A DNA stretch of 64,000 nucleotides from Allobosea sp. BH3 (GTDB taxonomy: Bacteria; Pseudomonadota; Alphaproteobacteria; Rhizobiales; Beijerinckiaceae), in assembly GCF_025499465.1 (NCBI RefSeq), contig NZ_JAIMCA010000003.1, positions 124,001 to 188,000 on the forward strand, written 5' to 3'. The translations under genes and the position numbers were made by a program. Positions 33,229 to 41,594 of this stretch are shown one piece after another (positions within the stretch are counted from its first letter, which is position 1; each line of letters opens with the position of its first letter). The notes beneath the pieces are model-generated. The model was not told where the DNA came from. It ran no database searches and saw only the letters and a list, made by a program, of their open reading frames with translations.

Positions 33229-34382
33229 ACGTGCGCCTCGACGCGGGCGAAGCGTTGCGGCGACAAGGCGGAAAGATCGGCTTCAGGCCGCTCGCCGAGC
33301 AGCAGGCGGGCAGCGCTCGCACCCATGAACGGGCCAAGGCAGATGCCGTCTCCCTCGAAGCCCGTGGCGATCACCACGCCCGTGCGATGGGGATGCAGGC
33401 CGACGATCGGCAGGCCGTCGCGGGAGGCGGTCCTGACGCCAGCAAAGCTGCGCAGGACGCGGCGGCCCGCCAGCGGCGGGTAGAGATCGAGCGCCTCTCG
33501 CAGTATCGCCGCGATCGTCACGGCGTCAGTGGTGTGGTCGCCGCGATGGTCCTCGCGGCTGCCGCCGATGAGGAACTGCCCCGTCATCAGCGGGTCGATC
33601 ACCAGCCCGATATGGCTGTTGTCTCGGACGATGCCGCGTTTCGCGGCCAGATAGGAAGCGGCCATCAGATGGCCGTCGATGGCCGGCCCCCCGGCTGTGG
33701 CCCGGTCGGTGACTGCCATCTGCCCCTTCCGCGGGAGCAGGATCTCGCCGAGACCGAGCAGCGGCGCCGAGCCAATGCCCGCTGCGACGAGCACAGCGTC
33801 GGCGGGAAGGAATTCGTTCCGGACGGCAACGCCGCAGGCGCGGCCGGCCCGCATGACGATCTCCGACACAGGCGCATTGCGGCGGACACTGACGCGACTC
33901 CTCTGTAGAAGCCGCTCGGTGATCTCGTAACCCAGCGCATGCCCGTCATCGGGAATCTCGAGCGCCGCGCAGACGCTGGCGCCGAGGCCCGGAATGCGCT
34001 TGAGCAGCGTCGCGCGGTCGATTTCGACGACGCGCTCGCCCGCCGCCGCCAGATCGCCGCCATGCTGGGCGACGAGATCGGCCTCGATGGCGGTGCGGGC
34101 AATGAGGAAAGTCGAGCGGCGGTGGAACAGGCCGCGAAACAGCCCCTCCCGCTCGTTGCGGACATAAAAGGCGCGGGCATGTCGGGCGAGATCCATCATC
34201 GGGCCCGGCCGCTTGCTGGCTACCGAAACTGCCCCATCCGATGCGCCGGTTGCGCCCGCCGCCGGTCCGGAGGCATCGAGCAGCGTCACCCGCGCCCCCG
34301 CGGCGGCCAGGAAATGGGCGGCGGAGGCGCCGACGATCCCGGTGCCGATTACGGCGACATGAAGGGGTGAAGAGGAGGCCAT
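33225..34382 (-). CDS. FAD-dependent amino/imino-acid dehydrogenase, DAO family (HcnC/LhpB-like)
   Basis: A 385-residue DAO-family flavoprotein, the probable substrate-oxidising subunit of the complex. The N-terminus has the Rossmann motif VIGTGIVGASAAHFLAAAG. RRVLRSFAGVRTASRDGLP and TGFEGDGICLGPFMG are the substrate- and flavin-contact blocks near the C-terminus. The ATG at 34382 gives a normal N-terminus; a GTG at 34433 would add 17 residues. The first gene of the minus-strand unit, divergent from a LysR gene, with the palindrome at 34463-34486 between them. Confidence 0.87.
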   Translation of the reverse strand: MASSSPLHVAVIGTGIVGASAAHFLAAAGARVTLLDASGPAAGATGASDGAVSVASKRPGPMMDLARHARAFYVRNEREGLFRGLFHRRSTFLIARTAIEADLVAQHGGDLAAAGERVVEIDRATLLKRIPGLGASVCAALEIPDDGHALGYEITERLLQRSRVSVRRNAPVSEIVMRAGRACGVAVRNEFLPADAVLVAAGIGSAPLLGLGEILLPRKGQMAVTDRATAGGPAIDGHLMAASYLAAKRGIVRDNSHIGLVIDPLMTGQFLIGGSREDHRGDHTTDAVTIAAILREALDLYPPLAGRRVLRSFAGVRTASRDGLPIVGLHPHRTGVVIATGFEGDGICLGPFMGASAARLLLGERPEADLSALSPQRFARVEAHV

Positions 34383-34462
34383 GCCGAAGCGGTTCGTCCC
34401 ATAAAGCGATGGCCCGAACCTCTTCGGCTTCACTTATGGGGTCGATCCAAATCATCCGCCCC

Positions 34463-34486
34463 GACTTGCATCATTGTTTGCAAGTC
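34463..34486. promoter_or_regulatory. Perfect palindrome, probable LysR binding site
   Basis: GACTTGCA (34463-34470) and TGCAAGTC (34479-34486) are perfect inverted copies separated by 8 bp. The site sits in the spacer between the DAO-type gene and the divergent LysR gene. It fits the T-N11-A type of LysR recognition sequence inside longer arms. It is one of the cleanest regulatory palindromes in the window. Confidence 0.7.
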
Positions 34487-34538
34487 AGCGAAGCCAAGCT
34501 GTTGTAGGAGATGTAACGCACCGGCTGACGGGGGGGCC

Positions 34539-35423
34539 ATGCGTGAAGCCAATCTGACGCTCATCCAGACGTTCTTCATCGTCGCGCGCGACGGCTCATA
34601 CTCTGCTGCCGCCCGCAAGCTCGGCATGAGCTACCAATCGGCCGCGAACCATGTTCGCCGGCTCGAACAACTGCTGAGCGAACGGCTGGTCGTCTCGGAG
34701 CAGGGCGCGAAGACGGTGACCCTGACACCGCGCGGGCGCAGCCTCTACAAGCTCCTGCTGCCCGAGCTCGACACGATGCTGACCCGGCTCGAGCGTACGC
34801 TCCAGAAGGAGCGGCCGGTGCTGCGCATCGGCTTGCCGCAGGCGATCTTCTTCTACCTGATGCCGCCGATCCTGGCGCAGTTCCGCGCTCTTTTTCCGCA
34901 GGTCGAGATCATCGCTTTCGAGCGCGATACCGCCTTGCCGGAGATGATCCGCGATGGAAGCCTCGATCTGTGCATTACCGAGCGCTATTTCGGCGACCCC
35001 AATGTGCCGCAGCACCTTGTCTGCACTTACCGGCCGGCGCTCGTTCTGCCGCGCGAATGGGGAGAGCCACCGCAAGGGGAGGTCAGACAATGGGTTCAGG
35101 GGCGCCCGTTCGTGACCTATGAGCCCGGTCAGCTTCTGCGCAACCTCGCCATCGATTATCTGCAGCCGGACGATACCGAGATGGAGATCGCGATCTCGAC
35201 TTCGGGCAGCTCGAGCGTCAAACGCTGCGTCGAAGCAGGTCTCGGCTACGCGATCATCCCCGCCTGGTGCATGGACGGCAGTGAGACCACAATTACCGCG
35301 ATTGATCTGCCGGAAATGCCCGAGATTCCCATTTACTTCGGCGAAGCCAGCTTCTTGGCACGGAATCCGTACGTTGTTGCGTTAAGGCAGCTCTGCGTGG
35401 GTTTCACGTCAGTGATGGGATGA
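34539..35423 (+). CDS. LysR-family transcriptional regulator
   Basis: A 294-residue LysR regulator. The N-terminal winged helix-turn-helix covers residues about 4-62 (FFIVARDGSYSAAARKLGMS then a recognition helix), and the C-terminal effector domain starts at about 92 (PVLRIGLPQAIFFYL). It is divergent from the flavin/iron-sulfur dehydrogenase operon and surely regulates it through the palindrome at 34463-34486. The helix-turn-helix has YQSAANHVRRLEQ rather than the more usual QPAVSxxIxxLE. Effector unknown, presumably the catabolised amino or imino acid. Confidence 0.9.
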   Translation: MREANLTLIQTFFIVARDGSYSAAARKLGMSYQSAANHVRRLEQLLSERLVVSEQGAKTVTLTPRGRSLYKLLLPELDTMLTRLERTLQKERPVLRIGLPQAIFFYLMPPILAQFRALFPQVEIIAFERDTALPEMIRDGSLDLCITERYFGDPNVPQHLVCTYRPALVLPREWGEPPQGEVRQWVQGRPFVTYEPGQLLRNLAIDYLQPDDTEMEIAISTSGSSSVKRCVEAGLGYAIIPAWCMDGSETTITAIDLPEMPEIPIYFGEASFLARNPYVVALRQLCVGFTSVMG

Positions 35424-35490
35424 AGATCCAATCGGCATGCGGCCTGTTTGTCAGGTCGGGGACCCAATAATAGCTCAGGAGAGGCGCACG

Positions 35491-35874
35491 GTGAGGATTA
35501 AATGGGACCACATTCATCTCCGGAGCTCGGATCCGGACGCCGCAGCAGCCTTCTATGAACTGCATTTCGGCGCGGCACACCGCGGCAGGGTGGCGAATGG
35601 CGATCAACTCCGCGTCACGGTCGATCTCTCCGGTGTGCTCTTGTTCATCGACCGCGCGGCGGAAGACGCAACCACCTCCGCACCACCGGTGAAGGGGATC
35701 GATCATCTGGCGTTTACGGTCCAGAATCTTGAAGAGGCACTGGCGCAATTGAGGCACAGCAACGTCGAGATCATATCCGGTCCGGTCGAAATCAAGCCCG
35801 GCGTCAAAATCGCGTTCGTCCGTGCGCCGGATCAAGTCAGGATTGAGCTATTGGAACGGGGCGAAGCCGCTTAG
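35491..35874 (+). CDS. VOC-family (glyoxalase/dioxygenase fold) protein
   Basis: A 127-residue single VOC domain. WDHIHLRSSDPDAAAAFYEL at the N-terminus gives the first metal-binding His, and GIDHLAFTVQNLEEAL the second; RIELLER supplies the terminal Glu. The fold serves glyoxalases, epimerases and ring-cleavage dioxygenases, so the reaction is not fixed. I chose the GTG at 35491 with AGGAG upstream over an earlier in-frame start at 35437 that lacks one. It follows the LysR gene by 67 bp and converges on the permease at 35946. Confidence 0.78.
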   Translation: MRIKWDHIHLRSSDPDAAAAFYELHFGAAHRGRVANGDQLRVTVDLSGVLLFIDRAAEDATTSAPPVKGIDHLAFTVQNLEEALAQLRHSNVEIISGPVEIKPGVKIAFVRAPDQVRIELLERGEAA

Positions 35875-35945
35875 CGTGGCGCGAGGGCGCTATCCAATTA
35901 CAACAAGCTTGATGCCCGACGCTGCGCTCGCGCGCGACGTTTGCC

Positions 35946-36803
35946 CTAGCTTCGTTCAGACCGCGGATCGAGCCAGTCTCGAAGCCAATCGCCCAGCAGG
36001 TTGACGCTGAGCACGGTCAACATCAACGCGAGCCCCGGCAGCGTGATGATCCACCAGGCGCTGGCGATATAGGTGCGGCCATCGGCCAGCATCCGGCCCC
36101 AGCTCGGGGAGGGCGGCTGGATACCGAGCCCGAGGAAGCTCAGCCCCGCCTCGAGCACGATCGTCCGGGCGAGCTCGAGCGTCGCGACGACCAAAGCGGG
36201 TGTCAGCACGTTGGGCAGCACATGCCGGATCAGGATGCGCACCGGGCCTGCGCCCATGGCTTTCACCGCCTGCACGAATTCGCGCTCACGCACGGTCAGC
36301 ACCTGGCCGCGGATGATGCGCGCGTAACGGACCCAGCTCGTCAGCGCGAGAACCGCGATCAGGTTGTGCAGGCTCGGACCCAGCGCTGCGACCACCAGCA
36401 GCGCCAGCAGCATCAGCGGGAAAGCGAGCTGGATGTCGACGAGCCGCATCAGGATACGGTCCCACCAGCCGCCGAAATAGCCGGCGATGAGGCCGAGCAG
36501 CACGCCGACGATGCCGCCGAGCACCACCGCCGAACCGGCGATGGTCAGGGTCACTCGGCTGCCGGCGATGATCCGGCTCAGGATGTCGCGGCCGAGCTGG
36601 TCGGTGCCGAGCGGATGGCTTCCAAGCCCCGTCCAGGAAATGGTCGGCGCCAGCATGCGCGCCCGCAGGTCTCCGCGCGTCGGATCGGGCAGGCCGAGCC
36701 AGGGGCCGGCGACGGCCAGCACGAGCAGCAGCACAAGCAGAGTGCCGCCGAGCAGGCCGAGCCAGTTGGCGCGCTGGTGCCGCAGGATGGAGAGCAGGCT
36801 CAT
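35946..36803 (-). CDS. Peptide-type ABC transporter permease (DppC family)
   Basis: A 285-residue inner-membrane permease. The DppC/OppC hallmarks are the HPLGTDQLGRDILSRII segment after the first helix and the coupling loop VKAMGAGPVRILIRHVLPN. Its start overlaps the DppB-type gene stop by 4 bp. It is the last gene of the unit; no ATP-binding genes follow before the convergent VOC gene, so the ATPases must come from elsewhere in the genome. Confidence 0.9.
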   Translation of the reverse strand: MSLLSILRHQRANWLGLLGGTLLVLLLVLAVAGPWLGLPDPTRGDLRARMLAPTISWTGLGSHPLGTDQLGRDILSRIIAGSRVTLTIAGSAVVLGGIVGVLLGLIAGYFGGWWDRILMRLVDIQLAFPLMLLALLVVAALGPSLHNLIAVLALTSWVRYARIIRGQVLTVREREFVQAVKAMGAGPVRILIRHVLPNVLTPALVVATLELARTIVLEAGLSFLGLGIQPPSPSWGRMLADGRTYIASAWWIITLPGLALMLTVLSVNLLGDWLRDWLDPRSERS

Positions 36804-37720
36804 CGCGATTGCCGGATGCGGGGATCGATCAGGGTGTAGAGCAGGTCGACCAGCAGGTTCACCGCGACGAAGATGGCCGCGACGATCGCGACGCCTGCCT
36901 GGACGACGGGGAAATCCTTGGTCTCGATCGCCTGCACGATCAGCCGGCCGACGCCGGGCCAGCCGAACACGGTTTCCGTCACCGCAGCGCCGCCGAGCAG
37001 TTCGCCCGCGAGTATGCCGGTCATGGTCACGACCGGGATCAGCGAGTTGCGCCCGACATGCCAGGTGAAGACGCGCCGCGGGCCGAGGCCCTTGGCATAG
37101 GCGGTGCGGACATAGTCGTCGCGCATCACGTCGAGCATCGAGGAGCGCAGCAGTCGCGCGATGCTGGCGGTGGTGAAGCAGGCGAGCGTGACTGCCGGGA
37201 GCACCAGGTTCTGCCAGGTGCCGTAACCGCCGGTCGGAAGCCAGCCTAGCTGCACAGCAAAGAACAGGATCAGCATGATGCCGAGCCAGAACGAGGGCGT
37301 GGCTTGCCCGAGCAACGCGACAAGCAGCACCACCGCCTCGATCAGCGAACCGCGATAGATCGCGGCCAGAGCACCGGCGAGGCCACCGATCAGGATGCCG
37401 ATCGCGAGCGCGGCGCCGGCCAGCATGGCTGTCGCCGGCAGGCGCTCGAACACGACGTCGAGCGCCGGGCGCCCGAACTGGAAGGACTGGCCAAAATCGC
37501 CGCGCAGCGCGTTGAACAGGAAGGTCAGGTACTGCTGCGGCAATGGCTGGTCGAGGCCGAGCTGCGTCCTGAGTTCCTGCAGCTGTGCCTCGCTGGCGCC
37601 TATCGGCAGCAGCAGCACGGCAGGGTCGCCGAGCAGGCGCGACACCACGAAGACGATCGTGACGACGCCCCAGATCGCGATCAGCCCCTCGCCGAGGCGG
37701 GAGGTCAGATGTGCCGGCAC
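36800..37720 (-). CDS. Peptide-type ABC transporter permease (DppB family)
   Basis: A 306-residue inner-membrane permease with about six helices. RLGEGLIAIWGVVTIVFVVSRLLGDP at the N-terminus and the loop YVRTAYAKGLGPRRVFTWHVG (EAA region) are diagnostic. It is downstream of the hydantoinase B-type gene by 28 bp and pairs with the DppC-type permease, with which it overlaps. The binding protein at 41595-43103 is the likely partner. Confidence 0.9.
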   Translation of the reverse strand: MPAHLTSRLGEGLIAIWGVVTIVFVVSRLLGDPAVLLLPIGASEAQLQELRTQLGLDQPLPQQYLTFLFNALRGDFGQSFQFGRPALDVVFERLPATAMLAGAALAIGILIGGLAGALAAIYRGSLIEAVVLLVALLGQATPSFWLGIMLILFFAVQLGWLPTGGYGTWQNLVLPAVTLACFTTASIARLLRSSMLDVMRDDYVRTAYAKGLGPRRVFTWHVGRNSLIPVVTMTGILAGELLGGAAVTETVFGWPGVGRLIVQAIETKDFPVVQAGVAIVAAIFVAVNLLVDLLYTLIDPRIRQSR

Positions 37721-37748
37721 AGATCAGCCTCCATGCTGCCCGGCTCCG

Positions 37749-39395
37749 TCAGAGCTCGAGACCGTAGATGTCGACCGCGGCCTGGCGCGAGATGCGCTCC
37801 TCGCGGAGGTCGCGCTCGACCAGCGCACGGTCGCGCTTCTTCGGATCGCCGAAGCCGCCGCCACCGGCGGCCACCATGCCGACCCACTCGCCCGGCTGCA
37901 GGATGCCGGCGCGGCGATCGAGCGGCTTTGCGCCGGGCGAGAGCTCGACGCGGGCGGTGGTGCCGGCCTCGCCGCCCTTCAGCCCGAAGGGCGGTACGAT
38001 GCTGTTGGTGCCGCCGGCCGAGATGCGGGCCGTGTGGTCCAGCATCTCGACGCGCCGGCGGAGCGTCATGCCGCCGCGATACTGGCCCGCCCCGCCGGAA
38101 TCCTGCACCAGCTCGTAGCACTTCACCATCACCGGATGCTCCATCTCGAGCGCCTCGATGGGCAGGTTCGCGGTGTTGGTGGTGTTGACCTGCACGCCGT
38201 CGAGCCCGTCCTTGTCGGAGCGCGCGCCCATGCCGCCGCCATGCATCTCGTTATAAACGTAGAAGCGACCGGTGCGGGGATGGATGCCGCTGGTGGTGAG
38301 CAGCGTGCCGCCGGTCGAGGCAGCCGCGATGCGGTCCGGCACGACATCGACAAGCGCGGCGAAGATCATGTCGACGAGGCGCTGGCCGATATCGGTGCGG
38401 CTGTAGACGGCCGCCGGCGGTGTCGAGTTCAGCACCGAGCCGAGCGGCGCCGAGACATGGATCGGCCGATGAAAGCCGGAATTCGCCGGCAGGTCCGGGT
38501 CGACCACCGCCTTGACCGCGAAATAGACCGTCGCGAGCGTGGCCGTGTACACCATGTTGATCGGCGCGCGCACCTGTTCCGGCGCGTCCGGGAAGTCGAT
38601 CGAGATCTCGTCGCCCTCGACCTTGATCACGACCTTCAGGTCGAGCACGCCATCAATCAGGTTGCTGTCGAAGTCGTGGCGGAAGCTGTAGGTGCCGTCC
38701 GGGATCTTTGCGATGCCGGCGCGCGTGCGCCGCTCGGTATAGTCGAGCACCTGGGAACCGGCCGCGCGCACGGTCTCTGCACCGTACTTGTCGCAGAGCG
38801 CCTGGTAGCGCTGTACGCCGAGGCGGTTGGCGGCCATCTGGGCGCGGAAGTCGTTGATGCGCTCGCGCGGAACTTGGCAGTTGAGCAGGATCAGGTCCAT
38901 CAGGTCCTGCTGCAGGACGCCCTCACGATAGAGCCTGACCGGGGGAATCCGCAGGCCCTCCTGGAAGATATGGGCGTGGCCGCGGTCGACGAAGTCAGAG
39001 TGATGGGCCAGGTTCGTCACCCAGGCGACGAGCTTCTCGCCGTAGAAGATCGGCTCGAGGAAGACGATGTCGTTCAGATGCGTGCCGCCGCCAGTATAGG
39101 CGTCGTTGCCGATGAAGACGTCGCCCGGCCGGACCGTCGAGAGATCATGGTTCTTGAAGACGTGCTCGGCGATGCCGAGCAGCGAGCCCAGGTGCACTGG
39201 AATATGCTCGGCCTGCGCGATGGTGCGGCCTTCCGCGTCGAACAGCGCGGTCGAGCAATCCTGCCGCTCCTTGATGTTGGTCGAGTAGGCGGCGCGGATG
39301 ATCGCCTTGCCCATCTCCTCGACGATGGTGGTGAGCGCGCTTCCGATCACCTCAACGGTGATCGGATCGAGTTCGGTCCTGACTTTGTCCAGCAT
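37749..39395 (-). CDS. Hydantoinase B/oxoprolinase-family protein (HyuB-like)
   Basis: A 548-residue hydantoinase B-type subunit. Characteristic strings are DPITVEVIGSALTTIVEEMG at the N-terminus, RPGDVFIGNDAYTGGGTHLND at about 90-110, and the C-terminal GGAGQYRGGMTLRR with the glycine-rich end GGGGFGDPKKRD. Together with the A subunit it forms ATP-dependent amidohydrolases (N-methylhydantoinase, 5-oxoprolinase) or carboxylases (acetone, acetophenone). It is 3 bp downstream of the A gene. The substrate is likely imported by the flanking transporter. Confidence 0.9.
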   Translation of the reverse strand: MLDKVRTELDPITVEVIGSALTTIVEEMGKAIIRAAYSTNIKERQDCSTALFDAEGRTIAQAEHIPVHLGSLLGIAEHVFKNHDLSTVRPGDVFIGNDAYTGGGTHLNDIVFLEPIFYGEKLVAWVTNLAHHSDFVDRGHAHIFQEGLRIPPVRLYREGVLQQDLMDLILLNCQVPRERINDFRAQMAANRLGVQRYQALCDKYGAETVRAAGSQVLDYTERRTRAGIAKIPDGTYSFRHDFDSNLIDGVLDLKVVIKVEGDEISIDFPDAPEQVRAPINMVYTATLATVYFAVKAVVDPDLPANSGFHRPIHVSAPLGSVLNSTPPAAVYSRTDIGQRLVDMIFAALVDVVPDRIAAASTGGTLLTTSGIHPRTGRFYVYNEMHGGGMGARSDKDGLDGVQVNTTNTANLPIEALEMEHPVMVKCYELVQDSGGAGQYRGGMTLRRRVEMLDHTARISAGGTNSIVPPFGLKGGEAGTTARVELSPGAKPLDRRAGILQPGEWVGMVAAGGGGFGDPKKRDRALVERDLREERISRQAAVDIYGLEL

Positions 39396-39398
39396 GGG

Positions 39399-41480
39399 TC
39401 AGCCCTCGAGGATCAGGTTGAGATGAGCGTCGACGGTCGCGACCTGTCCCGGCAGGACGAGCGTGGTCGAATCCATCTGGTCGATGATGGCCGGGCCCTT
39501 GACCTCATGGCCCGGGCCAAGCAGGGCGCGATCGTAGATCGGGCACTGGGTGAAGCCGCCGGTTTCGGGCAGCCAGACCTCGCGCCAGCCGGCGATGGCA
39601 TCGTTGCTCGTGCCCGCCGCGGTCGGATAGGCCTTGAGATCGGCCTTGGGTACCAGCCCAACGGCCTCGATGCGCAGCGTCGTAACCTGCACGGGCTCCT
39701 CGGCGGCGATGTAGCCATAGACCTGCTTGTGGATGCGCTCGAATTCCTCGCGCAACCGGACCAGCGCGGCCGCGTCGATCGCGCCGGCCGGGCAGGGGAC
39801 GGTGAGCTCGAAGCCCTGGCCGCCATAGCGCATGTCGATCGAGCGGATCAGCGAACGGCGCTCAGCGGGGATCGTCTCCTGCGCGAACCACTCCTGCGCG
39901 CGCTCCTCGAGCCCGGCGAAGCCGCTCTCGATCTTCGGCGCGCCATCCTCGCTCAGCGGCAGCAGGCGGGTCAGCGAGAGATTCGTGCGCAGATCGGTCA
40001 GCAGCAGGCCGAGCGCACACATGATGCCCGGATATTTCGGGATGACGAGGCGCGGGATGTCGAGCTCGCGGGCGAGCCGCGCGGCATGGATGGGGCCCGC
40101 GCCGCCGAAACCGAGCATGACATAGTCGCGCGGATCGTAGCCGCGCTCGACGGAAATCACCCGGATCGCCTTGGCCATGTTGGCGATGACGACACTGATG
40201 ATGCCCTGCGCCGTCTCCATGACGCCGAGGCCGAGCTGGTCGGCGAGCCGGCCGATAGCGGCCTTGGCGCGCGCCTGGTCGATCGGCATCCGGCCGTTAA
40301 GCAGATGGGTCGGGTTCAGCACCTGCAGCACGACATTGGCGTCGGTGACGGTCGGCTCCTCGTTGCCGCGCCCGTAGCAGACCGGACCCGGATCGGCTGC
40401 GGCCGAGCGTGGGCCGACCTTGAGCAGGCCGCCGGCGTCGATATGCGCGATCGAACCGCCGCCGGCGCCGACCGTGTGGATGTCGAGCATCGGCAGCTTC
40501 AGCGGATAGCCGTGGACGACCGCGTCATTGGCCATCTGCGGCCTGCCCTGGTCGATCAGCGAGACGTCGGTCGAGGTGCCGCCCATGTCGAAGGTGATGA
40601 TGTTGTCGAAGCCGGCGCTACCGCCGACCGCGAGCGCGCTGATCACGCCCGCGGCGGGGCCGGAGAGCACGGTGCGGGCCGGGAAGTTCTGCGCTACCTC
40701 CGACGAGATGACGCCGCCGTTCGACTGTGTCAGGTGCGGATGGGCGTCGATCCCGATCTCTGCCAGCCGCGGCTGCAGCTTCGAGAGATAGGACTTCATG
40801 ATCGGGCCGAGATAGGCGTTCACGACCGTGGTCGAAAGCCGCTCGTATTCGCGGAACTCCGGCGCGACCTCGTGCGAAATCGAGACGAAGGCGCCGGGCA
40901 TCTCCTCGGCCAGGATCTCCTTCACGCGCTTTTCGTGAGCTGGCTCGATGAACGAGAACAGGAAGCAGACCGCGACGGTCGAGATGCCTTCCGCCTTGAG
41001 CTTGCGGGCGGCGGCGCGTACCTCGTCCTCATCGAGTGGCGTCAGCACGCTGCCGTCGAAGCGCACGCGCTCCTCGACCTCGAGCCGCTTGTCGCGGCTG
41101 ACGAGGATACGTGGCTTCTGCGTCTGGATGTCGTAGAGCGAGTCGCGCTTCTGGCGGCGCAGCTCCAGCACGTCGCGGAAGCCCTTGGTGGTGATCAGGC
41201 CCGTCTCGGCGCCGCGCCCGACGATCAGCGCGTTGGTCGCGACCGTCGTGCCGTGGCCGAAATAGACCACCTCGACTGGCTGTCCTGCGGCCTTGCCGAC
41301 TTCGGCCACGCCCTGCTCGATGCCGCCCGCGATTCCCAGCGAGGGGTCCTGCGGCGTGCTCGACACTTTCCACACATGGATCTCGCCATGCGTCTCGTCG
41401 AACATGCAGACATCGGTGAAGGTGCCGCCGGAATCGACGCCGACGCGCAGCTTCAGGGCAGTTTGGTCTTGAACGGTCAT
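39399..41480 (-). CDS. Hydantoinase A/oxoprolinase-family protein (HyuA-like)
   Basis: A 693-residue ATP-binding subunit of the hydantoinase/oxoprolinase type. The sugar-kinase/actin-like phosphate loop VGVDSGGTFTDVCMF lies at about residues 12-26, and FDMGGTSTDVSLID is the second phosphate loop. VERGYDPRDYVMLGFGGAGP is the family adenosine block. The ATG at 41480 gives the normal N-terminus; an upstream TTG at 41537 would add 19 residues. It activates an amide or carbonyl by phosphorylation for the B subunit. It lies between the binding protein and the B subunit, within the transporter operon. Confidence 0.9.
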   Translation of the reverse strand: MTVQDQTALKLRVGVDSGGTFTDVCMFDETHGEIHVWKVSSTPQDPSLGIAGGIEQGVAEVGKAAGQPVEVVYFGHGTTVATNALIVGRGAETGLITTKGFRDVLELRRQKRDSLYDIQTQKPRILVSRDKRLEVEERVRFDGSVLTPLDEDEVRAAARKLKAEGISTVAVCFLFSFIEPAHEKRVKEILAEEMPGAFVSISHEVAPEFREYERLSTTVVNAYLGPIMKSYLSKLQPRLAEIGIDAHPHLTQSNGGVISSEVAQNFPARTVLSGPAAGVISALAVGGSAGFDNIITFDMGGTSTDVSLIDQGRPQMANDAVVHGYPLKLPMLDIHTVGAGGGSIAHIDAGGLLKVGPRSAAADPGPVCYGRGNEEPTVTDANVVLQVLNPTHLLNGRMPIDQARAKAAIGRLADQLGLGVMETAQGIISVVIANMAKAIRVISVERGYDPRDYVMLGFGGAGPIHAARLARELDIPRLVIPKYPGIMCALGLLLTDLRTNLSLTRLLPLSEDGAPKIESGFAGLEERAQEWFAQETIPAERRSLIRSIDMRYGGQGFELTVPCPAGAIDAAALVRLREEFERIHKQVYGYIAAEEPVQVTTLRIEAVGLVPKADLKAYPTAAGTSNDAIAGWREVWLPETGGFTQCPIYDRALLGPGHEVKGPAIIDQMDSTTLVLPGQVATVDAHLNLILEG

Positions 41481-41547
41481 GACGTGGGTCACTTGGGTTG
41501 CTTGGGTCGCGATCCCGGTTGATCGGAAATCAGGCAAAGCAGTCCTG

Positions 41548-41571
41548 GCGGCGGCCCCGAAGGTCCGCCGC
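41548..41571. terminator. Hairpin between binding protein and hydantoinase A gene
   Basis: GCGGCGGCC (41548-41556) pairs with GGTCCGCCGC (41562-41571) with one mismatch and a 5-nt loop, 24 bp past the binding-protein stop. No T-run. It is the same arrangement as the hairpins after the other two binding-protein genes (527-550, 17540-17557). Confidence 0.45.
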
Positions 41572-41594
41572 TCGGATGATCGGCTCAGACGGTC

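Noticed and set aside
37395-41522. A 1375-codon open frame on the plus strand
   Set aside because: It is antisense to the hydantoinase A/B and permease genes, has low-complexity Arg/Asp/Ala composition and no domain. High GC keeps stops rare in that frame.
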